A stretch of 19,475 bases of DNA from an uncultured Oscillospiraceae bacterium (GCA_900752285.1 CAADUW010000256.1:1-19475), one strand, 5' to 3'; counted from the first letter of the stretch, positions 7,591 through 14,215 are shown. The notes: a model not told the origin generated them from the sequence alone. Program-made: numbers and translations.

Positions 7591-8931
7591 CTATCCCTGC
7601 CGGTACGCGGCGCAGGCGCGGCAGAAATTTACCGCAAACGCCGGATTTGCCCGGAAGTGGAAGTGGGGATAACCTGCGTAGAGGGTGGATGTGGCGACGG
7701 CGCAGTCCCAGCTCCGGCCGGTGGGCTTTTCCGCCCGGAAATCCGCCCCCGGGGCGGTGCAGTCCCAGTGGTGGAACTCGTGGGCGGGAATGGACTCCCC
7801 TGCCCGGCACAGCAGGTTATCCTTCTTCGCGGTGAGGGTCACGTAGCCGAACCTTGTCAGCTTCCCGGTGTCAAAACAGGTTCCGGGGAGCGCCCCTGCC
7901 ATGGGCTGCCCGCCGATGGCTTCCGTCAGATACATGAATCCGCCGCACTCGGCGATGCAGGGAAGCCTCGCACGAACGGCGTCCCGGACGGAGGCCAGCA
8001 TGCCGGTGTTGCCGCTGAGAGCCTCGGTGTACAGCTCCGGATAGCCGCCCCCCAGATACAGCCCCTGAATTCCCTCCGGCAGAGCGGGATCCGTCAGGGG
8101 GCTGAAGGGCACCAGTTCCGCGCCCAGCTCCCGGAGAACGTCCAGACTGTCCGCGTAATAAAAGCAGAATGCCCGGTCCCGGGCCACGGCGATCCGCACC
8201 GGTTCCAGCTTTGGGAGAGATTCTGCCGTGCAGCAGAGAGGCTCTGCCCTGCGGCTCAGGGCAAGAAGCCCGTCGAGGTCCACATTTTTTTCCACCGCTG
8301 CCGCCAGCTGCTGCATTTTCTCCCGGAGGTTTTTTACCTCGTCCGCCGTCACCAGCCCCAGGTGGCGGCTTTCCAGCGTCCACCCCTCCATTTTGGGCAG
8401 GCACCCGTAGCAGCGGATGCCGAGCTCCTTTTCAATCTCGGGGGCCAGCGCACCGGCGGTCATGGGGCTGCATCCGTTCAGAATGACTCCCCGGATGCCG
8501 CTGTCCGGGCGGAAGCGGAGAAACCCCTGAATGGTGGCCAGCACGGACAGGGCGGCTCCCCGGGCGTTCACGATCAGCACGGCGGGACTGCGGGTGATCC
8601 CGGCCACATGGAAGGAGCTGCCCCGGGTTTCCAGCATGGACATGCCGTCGTAGTATCCCATGACCCCCTCAATGAGGCTCACATCCCGGTCGGCGGCGTT
8701 TTTTTGCAGCAGATACCGCAGGGTGTTCTCCGGAAAAAAGAAGGGGTCCAGATTGCCGCTTCTGGCGCCGATGATCTTGCTGTGGAACATGGGATCAATG
8801 TAGTCCGGGCCGCACTTGAACGCGCCGACCCGATAGCCCCGGTTTACCAGCGCCTGCAAAATGCCGCAGGTGACGGTGGTTTTGCCGCAGCCGCTGTTGG
8901 TTCCGGCAAGCAGAAGTCTGGGAGTGTCCAT
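7591..8931 (-). CDS. cbiA: CbiA, cobyrinic acid a,c-diamide synthase
   Basis: CbiA uses ATP and glutamine to amidate side chains a and c of cobyrinic acid. The 446-residue protein has an N-terminal dethiobiotin-synthetase-like ATPase, with P-loop AGTNSGCGKTT at 9-19 and KCGPDYIDPMFH at 39-50. Its C-terminal class I glutamine amidotransferase domain has LYLGGGYPEL at 291-300, the nucleophile Cys329 in IAECGGFMYL, and a histidine in YPHFHF (421-426). The frame runs open far upstream through the riboswitch, but the ATG at 8931 is the start. It has a GGAGGG site 5 nt upstream (8937-8942) and lies directly behind the riboswitch expression platform. It is the first gene of the cbi operon. Confidence 0.95.
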   Translation of the reverse strand: MDTPRLLLAGTNSGCGKTTVTCGILQALVNRGYRVGAFKCGPDYIDPMFHSKIIGARSGNLDPFFFPENTLRYLLQKNAADRDVSLIEGVMGYYDGMSMLETRGSSFHVAGITRSPAVLIVNARGAALSVLATIQGFLRFRPDSGIRGVILNGCSPMTAGALAPEIEKELGIRCYGCLPKMEGWTLESRHLGLVTADEVKNLREKMQQLAAAVEKNVDLDGLLALSRRAEPLCCTAESLPKLEPVRIAVARDRAFCFYYADSLDVLRELGAELVPFSPLTDPALPEGIQGLYLGGGYPELYTEALSGNTGMLASVRDAVRARLPCIAECGGFMYLTEAIGGQPMAGALPGTCFDTGKLTRFGYVTLTAKKDNLLCRAGESIPAHEFHHWDCTAPGADFRAEKPTGRSWDCAVATSTLYAGYPHFHFRANPAFAVNFCRACAAYRQG

Positions 8932-8953
8932 ATAAGCCCTCCGAACAGAAAAC

Positions 8954-8975
8954 GCGGCGGTCCCAAGACCGCCGC
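8954..8975 (-). terminator. Probable riboswitch-controlled terminator hairpin ahead of cbiA
   Basis: On the minus strand a perfect 9-bp GC-rich stem (GCGGCGGTC / GACCGCCGC, 4-nt loop) is followed by GTTTTCTG. It sits between the B12 box and the cbiA ribosome binding site. The T-run is short, so the hairpin could work as an intrinsic terminator or as a structure next to the ribosome binding site. On the plus strand the same stem is followed by a T6 run, but no plus-strand gene ends nearby. Confidence 0.65.
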
Positions 8976-9035
8976 ATCCGATTTTTTGCAGGCAGAATCC
9001 CAAATCCGATTTTCCGGACTGCGGGAATTCATCCA

Positions 9036-9222
9036 TTTGAGCAGGTCTCCTGACTTGCGCGTCGGACGATTCTGCCCGGCCTTCTCGGGGAAATGCCCCC
9101 AATGACCGGTTTTCACCCTGGGCAGGATCTTTGCGCTTACAGTGGCGGTACCGTCCCGGTTTCTCACCGGATTCTCTATTCTCTCCCCACGCCCAACCGG
9201 CGCCGGAAGCACTCAAATGCTT
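9036..9222 (-). promoter_or_regulatory. Cobalamin (adenosylcobalamin) riboswitch
   Basis: Read on the minus strand this has the cobalamin riboswitch core. It contains AGAGAATCCGGTGAGAAACC, then CCGCCACTGTAAGC (9135-9148), and ends with the B12 box AGTCAGGAGACCTGC (9041-9055). Known members bind adenosylcobalamin or related corrinoids and turn the downstream gene off. Here it lies between the promoter and cbiA, so cobalamin should repress the whole cbi operon. The 5' limit is set by the predicted transcription start near 9223; the 3' limit is approximate. Confidence 0.93.
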
Positions 9223-9229
9223 TTTCCTA

Positions 9230-9258
9230 ATGATACTTCCCTTTCCGATTTTTGTCAA
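9230..9258 (-). promoter_or_regulatory. Sigma-A promoter of the cbi operon
   Basis: The minus strand carries TTGACA (9253-9258), a 17-bp spacer and TATCAT (9230-9235), one base from the -10 consensus. The predicted transcription start, near 9223, places the riboswitch at the very 5' end of the transcript. This is seen directly; activity is inferred. Confidence 0.85.
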
Positions 9259-9331
9259 TCCCGACAGAACGAATCCCCCGGCGGAATGGAAAGACGGAAC
9301 AATGCGCGTCAAAAAAGTCCCCCCAAATAGC

Positions 9332-9401
9332 TGTCATTCCGAACCGGTTCGCAGACTGGTGTGGGAATCTCCCGGATAGACAGTTGAAAATCCGGGAGAT
9401 T
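9332..9401. repeat. Palindromic dispersed repeat, copy 1
   Basis: TGTCATTCCGAACCGGTT leads into GTGGGAATCTCCCGGAT. The latter forms a perfect 12-bp hairpin, AATCTCCCGGAT (9366-9377) against ATCCGGGAGATT (9390-9401). A related segment in the same orientation lies at 13984-14033. It sits between two divergent transcription units and no gene is supported here. Confidence 0.6.
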
Positions 9402-9450
9402 GCCACGGCAGTGTGCGCTGCTCCCGGGGCACACATCCGGAAAATCCCCC

Positions 9451-9479
9451 TTGACATTTGCCGGCGGGACTGGTATCAT
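9451..9479 (+). promoter_or_regulatory. Sigma-A promoter of the brnQ T-box transcript
   Basis: TTGACA (9451-9456), a 17-bp spacer and TATCAT (9474-9479). Transcription should start near 9486, just before the T-box Stem I. Both promoter boxes are identical to those of the divergent cbi promoter. Confidence 0.87.
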
Positions 9480-9485
9480 GGGGAC

Positions 9486-9764
9486 AATTGCATGGAAAAA
9501 GCGATGACGAAGACGGATTTGTCCTTTTGACCGCACAGAGAGCCGGGGATGGTGGGAGCCCGGCGGGGACGGGGACAGCACATCCAATCACTTCCGAGCC
9601 GAACCCTGAAAGCATGTCCGTAGGGGTCTCCGCGCAGGCTGCGTCAGTGCCCGGGGTTTACAGGAGCCTGTCAGAGCGGCGCGGTCATACGCGCAATTTG
9701 AGTGGTACCGCGGGAATTGTTTACACAAGACTCGTCTCAAGAAATTGAGACGGGTCTGTTTTTT
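9486..9764 (+). promoter_or_regulatory. T-box leader, isoleucine-type, controlling brnQ
   Basis: The leader has the T-box parts in order. These are the kink-turn GATGACGA (9503-9510), the Stem I apical motifs AGAGAG (9537-9542) and GGTG (9551-9554), and the specifier region AATCACTTCCGAGC (9586-9599). The T-box core TTTGAGTGGTACCGCGGG (about 9697-9714) and the terminator follow. The codon placed as specifier is AUC at 9587-9589 (Ile), upstream of the conserved GAGC. The UGGU bulge (9703-9706) pairs with an ACCA end, matching the A discriminator expected of tRNA-Ile. Uncharged tRNA should favour antitermination and raise brnQ expression when isoleucine is scarce. Confidence 0.92.
9728..9764 (+). 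terminator. T-box-controlled intrinsic terminator
   Basis: A 13-bp stem (AGACTCGTCTCAA / TTGAGACGGGTCT, with one G-T pair) and a GAAA loop are followed by GTTTTTT. It directly follows the T-box core and precedes brnQ by about 80 nt. Confidence 0.93.
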
Positions 9765-9843
9765 ATGGCACCACCGCGTAACAACCGGCAAACCCGTTTT
9801 CCCATACAATACCCGGCACAAAAAATAAAAAGGAGTGTCCCCT

Positions 9844-11148
9844 ATGAAACTGTCAAAATCCAAAATGCTCGTCATCAGCTTTATGCTGTTTTCCCTGTTC
9901 TTCGGGGCGGGGAACCTGATTTTTCCACCCTTTCTGGGACAGAACGCGGGAAGCAGCACCCTGCCTGCCATGCTGGGTTTCCTGCTGACCGCCGTGGTGC
10001 TGCCGGTGCTGGGCGTGGTGGTAGTCGCCCGGTTTGACGGGCTGGACAAGCTGGGCAACACCGTAGGGAAATCCTTCGGGCTGCTGTTCGCCGTCCTCAT
10101 TTACCTGTCCATCGGCCCGGGGCTGGGCATTCCCAGAGCCGCCTCCGTCCCCTTTGAAATGGCGGTGGCGCCCTACCTTCCGGCAGGGGCGAACCCGGTG
10201 CTCTGGCGGGTCGTCTACTCGCTGGTGTTCTTCCTTGTGGCGCTGTGGCTGTGCATGACCCCCAGCAAGCTGGTGGAGCGGATCGGACATGTGCTGACGC
10301 CCAGTCTCCTTGCCCTGCTGCTGGTGCTGTTCGTCAGCTTCCTGTTCCGTGGGCAGGTGCAGGTCGCCCCGCCCCAGCAGGAGTACGCCCACGCCCCCTT
10401 CCTGAAGGGCTTTGCCGAGGGCTACAACACCATGGACACCATTGCGGCGCTGAACTTCGGACTGGTCATTGCCACCACGCTGGAAACCTTCGGACTGAAG
10501 AAAAAGCAGGAGCGGATGCACCACACGGTGCTGGCGGGCCTTTTTGCAGGCTCCATCCTGACCCTTGTGTATGTGCTTCTGTCCTATATGGGCAGGTGCA
10601 GCTCCGGCGTGTACCCCGTGCAGGAAAACGGCGCATGGACCCTGCGGTGCATTGTCTATCAGGTGTTCGGCGCTCCCGGGGCCGTGCTGCTGGCGGCGAT
10701 CTTCACCCTCGCCTGCCTGACCACCTGCGTGGGACTCATCAACTCCATCTCCCAGTACTTTTCCACCCTCTTCCCCCGGGTCTCCTACCGGGCATGGGTG
10801 CTCGTTATCACCGGCTTCTCCTTCCTGGTGTGCAATCTGGGACTTACCACGATCCTCAGTATCTCCGTACCCATTCTGAACGCCATCTACCCCGTGGCAA
10901 TCGTCCTGATCCTGCTGGGACTGACGGACAGGCTGTGGAAGGGTGACCGGCTGATTTATCGGTCCGTAGTGACAGGCACCGGCGTGGTCAGCGTGCTGTA
11001 CGCGCTGGATCAGGCGGGGGTTCCGCTGTTCTTCCTCTCCTGCGTCCGCGCCCTGCCCCTTTACGCGCTGGGCTTCGGCTGGGTCTTAGTGGCAGCGGGG
11101 CTGCTGGCGGCGAGCGCACTTCTGCGGAAGCTTCTCCGGAAGGGATAA
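9844..11148 (+). CDS. brnQ: BrnQ, branched-chain amino-acid:cation symporter (LIVCS family)
   Basis: This is an integral membrane carrier for leucine, isoleucine and valine driven by a sodium or proton gradient. The 434-residue protein opens with the BrnQ signature FSLFFGAGNLIFPPFLGQNAG. It has the GPGLGIPRAASVPFEMAV block, about twelve hydrophobic segments, and the conserved YNTMDTIAALNFG and LACLTTCVGLINSISQYF regions. The ATG at 9844 is chosen because AAGGAG (9829-9834) lies 9 nt upstream; a GTG at 9835 is too close to that site. The isoleucine T-box leader supports the substrate assignment. No convincing terminator follows the gene, but the next unit has its own promoter. Confidence 0.95.
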   Translation: MKLSKSKMLVISFMLFSLFFGAGNLIFPPFLGQNAGSSTLPAMLGFLLTAVVLPVLGVVVVARFDGLDKLGNTVGKSFGLLFAVLIYLSIGPGLGIPRAASVPFEMAVAPYLPAGANPVLWRVVYSLVFFLVALWLCMTPSKLVERIGHVLTPSLLALLLVLFVSFLFRGQVQVAPPQQEYAHAPFLKGFAEGYNTMDTIAALNFGLVIATTLETFGLKKKQERMHHTVLAGLFAGSILTLVYVLLSYMGRCSSGVYPVQENGAWTLRCIVYQVFGAPGAVLLAAIFTLACLTTCVGLINSISQYFSTLFPRVSYRAWVLVITGFSFLVCNLGLTTILSISVPILNAIYPVAIVLILLGLTDRLWKGDRLIYRSVVTGTGVVSVLYALDQAGVPLFFLSCVRALPLYALGFGWVLVAAGLLAASALLRKLLRKG

Positions 11149-11176
11149 CGGCTTTTCCTGCCGCTGCGTTTCATGG

Positions 11177-11205
11177 TTGATTTTTCATAGGGGATTGTGT
11201 AAAAT
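11177..11205 (+). promoter_or_regulatory. Promoter of the aldolase-kinase-aldolase unit
   Basis: TTGATT (11177-11182), a 17-bp spacer and TAAAAT (11200-11205) lie about 31 bp upstream of the first aldolase, in a locally AT-rich stretch. Confidence 0.7.
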
Positions 11206-11235
11206 ATAGGCAAAATTTGAAAGGAGAAAAATGCT

Positions 11236-12105
11236 ATGCCGCTTGTTACTTTAAAATCCGTAATTGACGAATCCCGTGGGAAGGGTTATGCCATTGGCTC
11301 CTTTAACTTCAACGGAATTGAGGACGCCCGAGGCATTATCGAGGCCGCCGAGGAGAAGAATTCTCCTGTGATCCTGATGGCCAGCATGTCCGCCGTCAAA
11401 TATTTCGGCGGCGTGAAGCCCTGCGCTTACTTTATCAAGGCACTGGCAGAGGACAGCCCCGCCCCCATCGTGCTGCATGTGGACCACTGCGACGATCCGC
11501 AGATGCTGAAGGACTGCGTGGACTATGGCTTTACCTCCGTCATGATCGACGGCTCCGCAAAGAGCTTCGAAGAGAATATTGCCGTCACCGCCCGCACCGT
11601 AGAGTACGCCAAGAAATTCGGCGTGTCCGTGGAAGGCGAACTGGGCCGGCTGGGCGGACGGGAGGAAAATGTGGACGTCTCCGACCGGAACGCCAACATG
11701 ACCGACCCCAACGCCGTGGAGGAATTTGTGGCCCGTACCGGCGTGGACGCACTGGCCATCTCCATCGGCAACGCCCATGGCTTCTATAAAGGCACCCCCA
11801 AGCTGGATTTTGACCGGATCGTTGCCATCCGGAAGCTGGTGGACTGCGGTCTGGTGCTTCACGGCGGCACCGGCATTCCCGAGCCCGACTTCATCCGTGC
11901 CATTCAGTGCGGCATGAACAAGATCAACGTGGGCACCGAGCTGAAGTACGCATGCAGCCAGACCGCCCGGGCCTGCATGGCCGCCAAGCCCAACGAGATC
12001 GATATCCGCAAGCTGGTAGGCGACAACCGGAAAGCCTGCCGGGAGATCGTCCTGCACAAGATCGACCTGTTCGGCTCTGCCGGCAAGGCACACAACGAAT
12101 TCTGA
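11236..12105 (+). CDS. Class II (zinc) aldolase, fructose-bisphosphate/tagatose-bisphosphate (GatY/FbaA) family
   Basis: Class II aldolases split a ketose (bis)phosphate into dihydroxyacetone phosphate and an aldehyde, using a zinc ion. The 289-residue protein has the family layout. HVDH at 81-84 gives catalytic Asp83 and zinc ligand His84 (most relatives have HLDH). FTSVMIDGS lies at 99-107 and VEGELG at 132-137. The other zinc-ligand histidines are His181 (NAHGFY) and His209 (VLHGGTG), and NKINVGTE lies at 228-235. The ATG at 11236 follows AAGGAG (11221-11226) by 9 nt. Its stop shares one base with the start of the next gene. The substrate (FBP, tagatose-1,6-bisphosphate or another ketose phosphate) cannot be fixed by eye, and a second divergent class II aldolase lies 663 bp further on. 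Confidence 0.9.
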   Translation: MPLVTLKSVIDESRGKGYAIGSFNFNGIEDARGIIEAAEEKNSPVILMASMSAVKYFGGVKPCAYFIKALAEDSPAPIVLHVDHCDDPQMLKDCVDYGFTSVMIDGSAKSFEENIAVTARTVEYAKKFGVSVEGELGRLGGREENVDVSDRNANMTDPNAVEEFVARTGVDALAISIGNAHGFYKGTPKLDFDRIVAIRKLVDCGLVLHGGTGIPEPDFIRAIQCGMNKINVGTELKYACSQTARACMAAKPNEIDIRKLVGDNRKACREIVLHKIDLFGSAGKAHNEF

Positions 12106-12704
12106 TGGGAACCCCCAATCTGATTCTGCTGGCCGGACTTCCTGCCTCCGGAAAGTCCCACTTTGCCCGTCTGATCCATGAGCGGCTGGGATATCCCGTC
12201 ATCGGCAAGGACGAGATCAAGGAGATCCTCTTTGACAATGTGGGCTTTCGCTGCCGGGAGGAAAAGGTCAGGCTGGGCATTGCCGCCATGGACATCATGT
12301 ACGATCAGGCGGATACCCTGCTGCGTCTGGGCGTCTCGGTGATTCTGGACAACAATTTTGAGAATCTGTCCCTGCCCGGCGTGCGGAAGCTTATGGAAAA
12401 GTATCATCCCAACACGGTGACCGTCCGCTTCGAGGGAGACCCGAAGGCGGTGTATCAGCGCTTCGTAAAGCGGGACGCGGATCCTGCCCGGCACCGGGGA
12501 CATGTGGTCAATACCTGCTACCCGGAGGTGGGGGAACCGGAGCCTTACGTACCCATCGGCGAGGCGGCGTTTGAGGAGAAGTTCCGCAGCCGGGGCGTCA
12601 TGGACTTCTACCCCGGCGGAAAGCTTATCACCGTGGACGTGACCACCTTTGAAAACTACTCTGAGGAAGCCCTCTACGACCGGCTGAGGCAGGAGCTGGC
12701 GTAA
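12105..12704 (+). CDS. Small P-loop kinase / AAA-type ATPase of unknown substrate
   Basis: This 199-residue protein has a clear Walker A motif, LLAGLPASGKSHFAR (P-loop at 11-18). An IGKDEIKEILFD block (33-44) and an ILDNNF strand (80-85) follow in the places where P-loop kinases hold a phosphoryl acceptor and an acidic residue. An arginine-rich lid-like segment, KRDADPARHRGH, lies at 122-133. It resembles the predicted-kinase/zeta-toxin-like P-loop group, whose members phosphorylate small molecules. No antitoxin gene is adjacent, so a toxin role is not suggested. The ATG at 12105 overlaps the aldolase stop (TGATG), giving strict translational coupling, so its substrate is probably linked to the aldolase's. 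An upstream extension of the frame lies inside the aldolase gene and is rejected. Confidence 0.8.
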   Translation: MGTPNLILLAGLPASGKSHFARLIHERLGYPVIGKDEIKEILFDNVGFRCREEKVRLGIAAMDIMYDQADTLLRLGVSVILDNNFENLSLPGVRKLMEKYHPNTVTVRFEGDPKAVYQRFVKRDADPARHRGHVVNTCYPEVGEPEPYVPIGEAAFEEKFRSRGVMDFYPGGKLITVDVTTFENYSEEALYDRLRQELA

Positions 12705-12736
12705 AAAGAGCGGAAATCCGTTACCCATGTGCAACC

Positions 12737-12751
12737 CAATATTTAATATTG
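12737..12751. repeat. 15-nt perfect palindrome before the second aldolase
   Basis: CAATATT-T-AATATTG lies immediately upstream of the ribosome binding site (AAGGAG, 12752-12757). It could be a weak RNA hairpin limiting translation, or an operator. It is the most AT-rich stretch within this cassette. Confidence 0.45.
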
Positions 12752-12767
12752 AAGGAGATAAATCAAA

Positions 12768-13610
12768 ATGCTTTGCAACATGACTGAAATCTGCAAGCCC
12801 ACCATGGCGCACCACTTCGCCATCCCCGCGTTCAACACCGGCACCTCCATGGTGCTGCGTGCCTGCATCGAGGCTGCCGAGGAGGCAAACGCTCCCGTGA
12901 TCGTGGAGATCCACCCCGACGAGCTGCGCTTCGCCCGGAAGAGCTTTGCCAAGATGGTCATTGAAGAGGCCCACAACACCAAGGTGCCCGTGTGCCTGCA
13001 TCTGGACCACGGCGCCAACATTGAGGACGTGATGACCGCCATTGCCTGCGGCTTCACCTCCGTCATGATCGACGGCTCTGCCCTGCCCTTTGAGGAGAAC
13101 ATCGCCCAGACAAAGGAGGTCGTGAAGATCGCCCATGCCGTAGGCGTGTCTGTGGAAGCGGAGCTTGGCACCATCGGTACCATGGAAGGCAACAAGATCA
13201 GCTATACCCGCCCCGAGGAGGCGAAGGAGTTCGTGGAGCGCACCGGCGTTGACACCCTGGCTATCGCCATCGGCACCCGGCACGGCCTGTACCCCAAGGG
13301 ACTGACTCCCCATCTGGAGCTGGATCTGCTGAAGGAGATCCGGAAGGTCGTGGACATTCCTCTGGTCCTCCACGGCGGCTCCGATAACCCCGATGATGAG
13401 ATCGAGCAGGCTTGCCTGAACGGCATTTCCAAGCTGAACATCTCCAGCGACATCAAGAAGGCGTTCTACATCAAGGCACGGGAAGTGCTGCAGGATACCT
13501 CCCTCCGGGAGCCCGGCGACATCTATCCTCCCTGCATTGCCGAGATGAAGAAGGTCATGCACCAGAAGATGGACCTGTTCCACACCACCGGAAAGGCCTC
13601 TCTGTACTAA
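12768..13610 (+). CDS. Second class II (zinc) ketose-bisphosphate aldolase
   Basis: The 280-residue protein is a divergent paralogue of the upstream aldolase. It keeps the family core: HLDH at 78-81 (catalytic Asp80, zinc His81), FTSVMIDGSALPFEENI at 96-112, VEAELG at 129-134, the zinc-ligand histidines His172 (GTRHGLY) and His202 (VLHGGSD), and KLNISSD at 222-228. It differs by an N-terminal extension (MLCNMTEICKP) and by GGSDNPDDEI after His202, where the first aldolase has GGTGIPEPDF. That position borders the phosphate-binding loop, so substrate preference may differ. AAGGAG at 12752-12757 lies about 10 nt before the ATG. The gene starts 63 bp after the kinase and is probably in the same transcript. 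Its TAA stop abuts a MITE-like element. Confidence 0.9.
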   Translation: MLCNMTEICKPTMAHHFAIPAFNTGTSMVLRACIEAAEEANAPVIVEIHPDELRFARKSFAKMVIEEAHNTKVPVCLHLDHGANIEDVMTAIACGFTSVMIDGSALPFEENIAQTKEVVKIAHAVGVSVEAELGTIGTMEGNKISYTRPEEAKEFVERTGVDTLAIAIGTRHGLYPKGLTPHLELDLLKEIRKVVDIPLVLHGGSDNPDDEIEQACLNGISKLNISSDIKKAFYIKAREVLQDTSLREPGDIYPPCIAEMKKVMHQKMDLFHTTGKASLY

Positions 13611-13771
13611 GGCAACACCGCACAATTGCGTCTGCGAGTCTCCGCCGTCTTTTTACCCCACTTCTTCAGTTTGGAAAACGAGAAATACATACAGTATTCC
13701 TCCGTTTTCCAAACTTTGAATTGGAGCAAAAATCCTGTCTGAGACTTCTTGCCGAATTGCGCGGTGCTGCC
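13611..13771. mobile_element. MITE-like full-length imperfect palindrome (161 bp)
   Basis: The ends are inverted repeats: GGCAACACCGCACAATT at the left and, read inward from the right, GGCAGCACCGCGCAATT. Similarity continues through both arms to an internal perfect 13-bp inverted repeat, AGTTTGGAAAACG (13668-13680) / CGTTTTCCAAACT (13703-13715). CTAA flanks the element on both sides (13607-13610 and 13772-13775), as a short target duplication would, and the left copy contains the aldolase stop codon TAA. No coding capacity is seen. A transposase acting in trans would be needed; none is in the window. Classification as a MITE is inference. Confidence 0.7.
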
Positions 13772-13787
13772 CTAAGGCAACACCGCA
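13772..13787 (+). repeat. Second copy of the MITE-like left end
   Basis: CTAAGGCAACACCGCA exactly repeats 13607-13622, including the aldolase stop codon context. It is either the left tip of a second, truncated element or a product of nested insertion or recombination. Confidence 0.65.
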
Positions 13788-13794
13788 TCCATAT

Positions 13795-13828
13795 GCCCGC
13801 CCGGCGTCAAGCCGGGCGGGCAATTTTT
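13795..13828 (+). terminator. Strong intrinsic terminator of the aldolase-kinase-aldolase unit
   Basis: A perfect 11-bp stem (GCCCGCCCGGC / GCCGGGCGGGC) with loop GTCAA is followed by AATTTTTG. It lies about 185 bp after the second aldolase, beyond the MITE-like insertion, which has probably separated it from its gene. Confidence 0.85.
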
Positions 13829-13829
13829 G

Positions 13830-14130
13830 CGCGTAGGGGGAAGAAATCCCACCGATTTTCGCGCAAAGCCCGGGCGGACATCGTTCCCCGGTCCCGTGCA
13901 GCGGGGAGATTCTGCCAGAGGCATTCCCTTCGGTCCGCTGCCTCGGAATGACCGGCAATCGGTAAGAATCTCCCCCGACCCGGTGTCATTCTGAGCCGGT
14001 GACCGATGTCACTGGCGTGGGAATCCCCCGGATGAAGGGTGCAGCGGAGCGACAAGGGGCGGCAGCCTTGCCCCTGTACGATTTGACGGGAAACCTCCCC
14101 GGAATCCGGCACCGGCGGACACAATTTTTC
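13830..14130. repeat. Intergenic block of palindromic repeats
   Basis: No gene is supported. The block contains a perfect 11-bp inverted repeat, GGGGAGATTCT (13903-13913) / AGAATCTCCCC (13965-13975), enclosing a smaller GCATTCC/GGAATG palindrome. Beside it is a copy of the TGTCATTC...GTGGGAATCCCCCGGAT repeat (13984-14033) related to the one at 9332-9377. A third TCATTCCGAGG-type sequence can be read in the opposite orientation at about 13930-13953. A short GC-rich palindrome with a T-run, GCCCGGGC-TTTTT, follows at about 14132-14144. Confidence 0.6.
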
Positions 14131-14215
14131 TGCCCGGGCTTTTTATCCATTTTCATGGTCAAATTTCACAAAAATCCTCAACAAAACGCAGAATCGTCCA
14201 GTTGCGCCTGCGCTA

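Noticed and set aside
8932..9312. N-terminal extension of cbiA of 127 codons
   Set aside because: It runs through the riboswitch and promoter. CbiA homologues begin at the P-loop, and a good ribosome binding site precedes the ATG at 8931.
9458..9748. 96-codon plus-strand frame over the T-box leader
   Set aside because: It coincides with conserved RNA structure, ends in the terminator region and has no ribosome binding site or domain.
12105..12704. Zeta-toxin interpretation of the small P-loop kinase
   Set aside because: The fold may be related, but there is no adjacent antitoxin and the gene is translationally coupled to a metabolic aldolase.
11904..13625. 573-codon minus-strand frame opposite the kinase and second aldolase
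   Set aside because: Antisense shadow; the plus strand has ribosome binding sites, motifs and coupled starts.
13412..13951. 179-codon plus-strand frame across the aldolase end and the MITE-like element
   Set aside because: It is an alternative frame of the aldolase that runs on into the repeat; no ribosome binding site and no domain.
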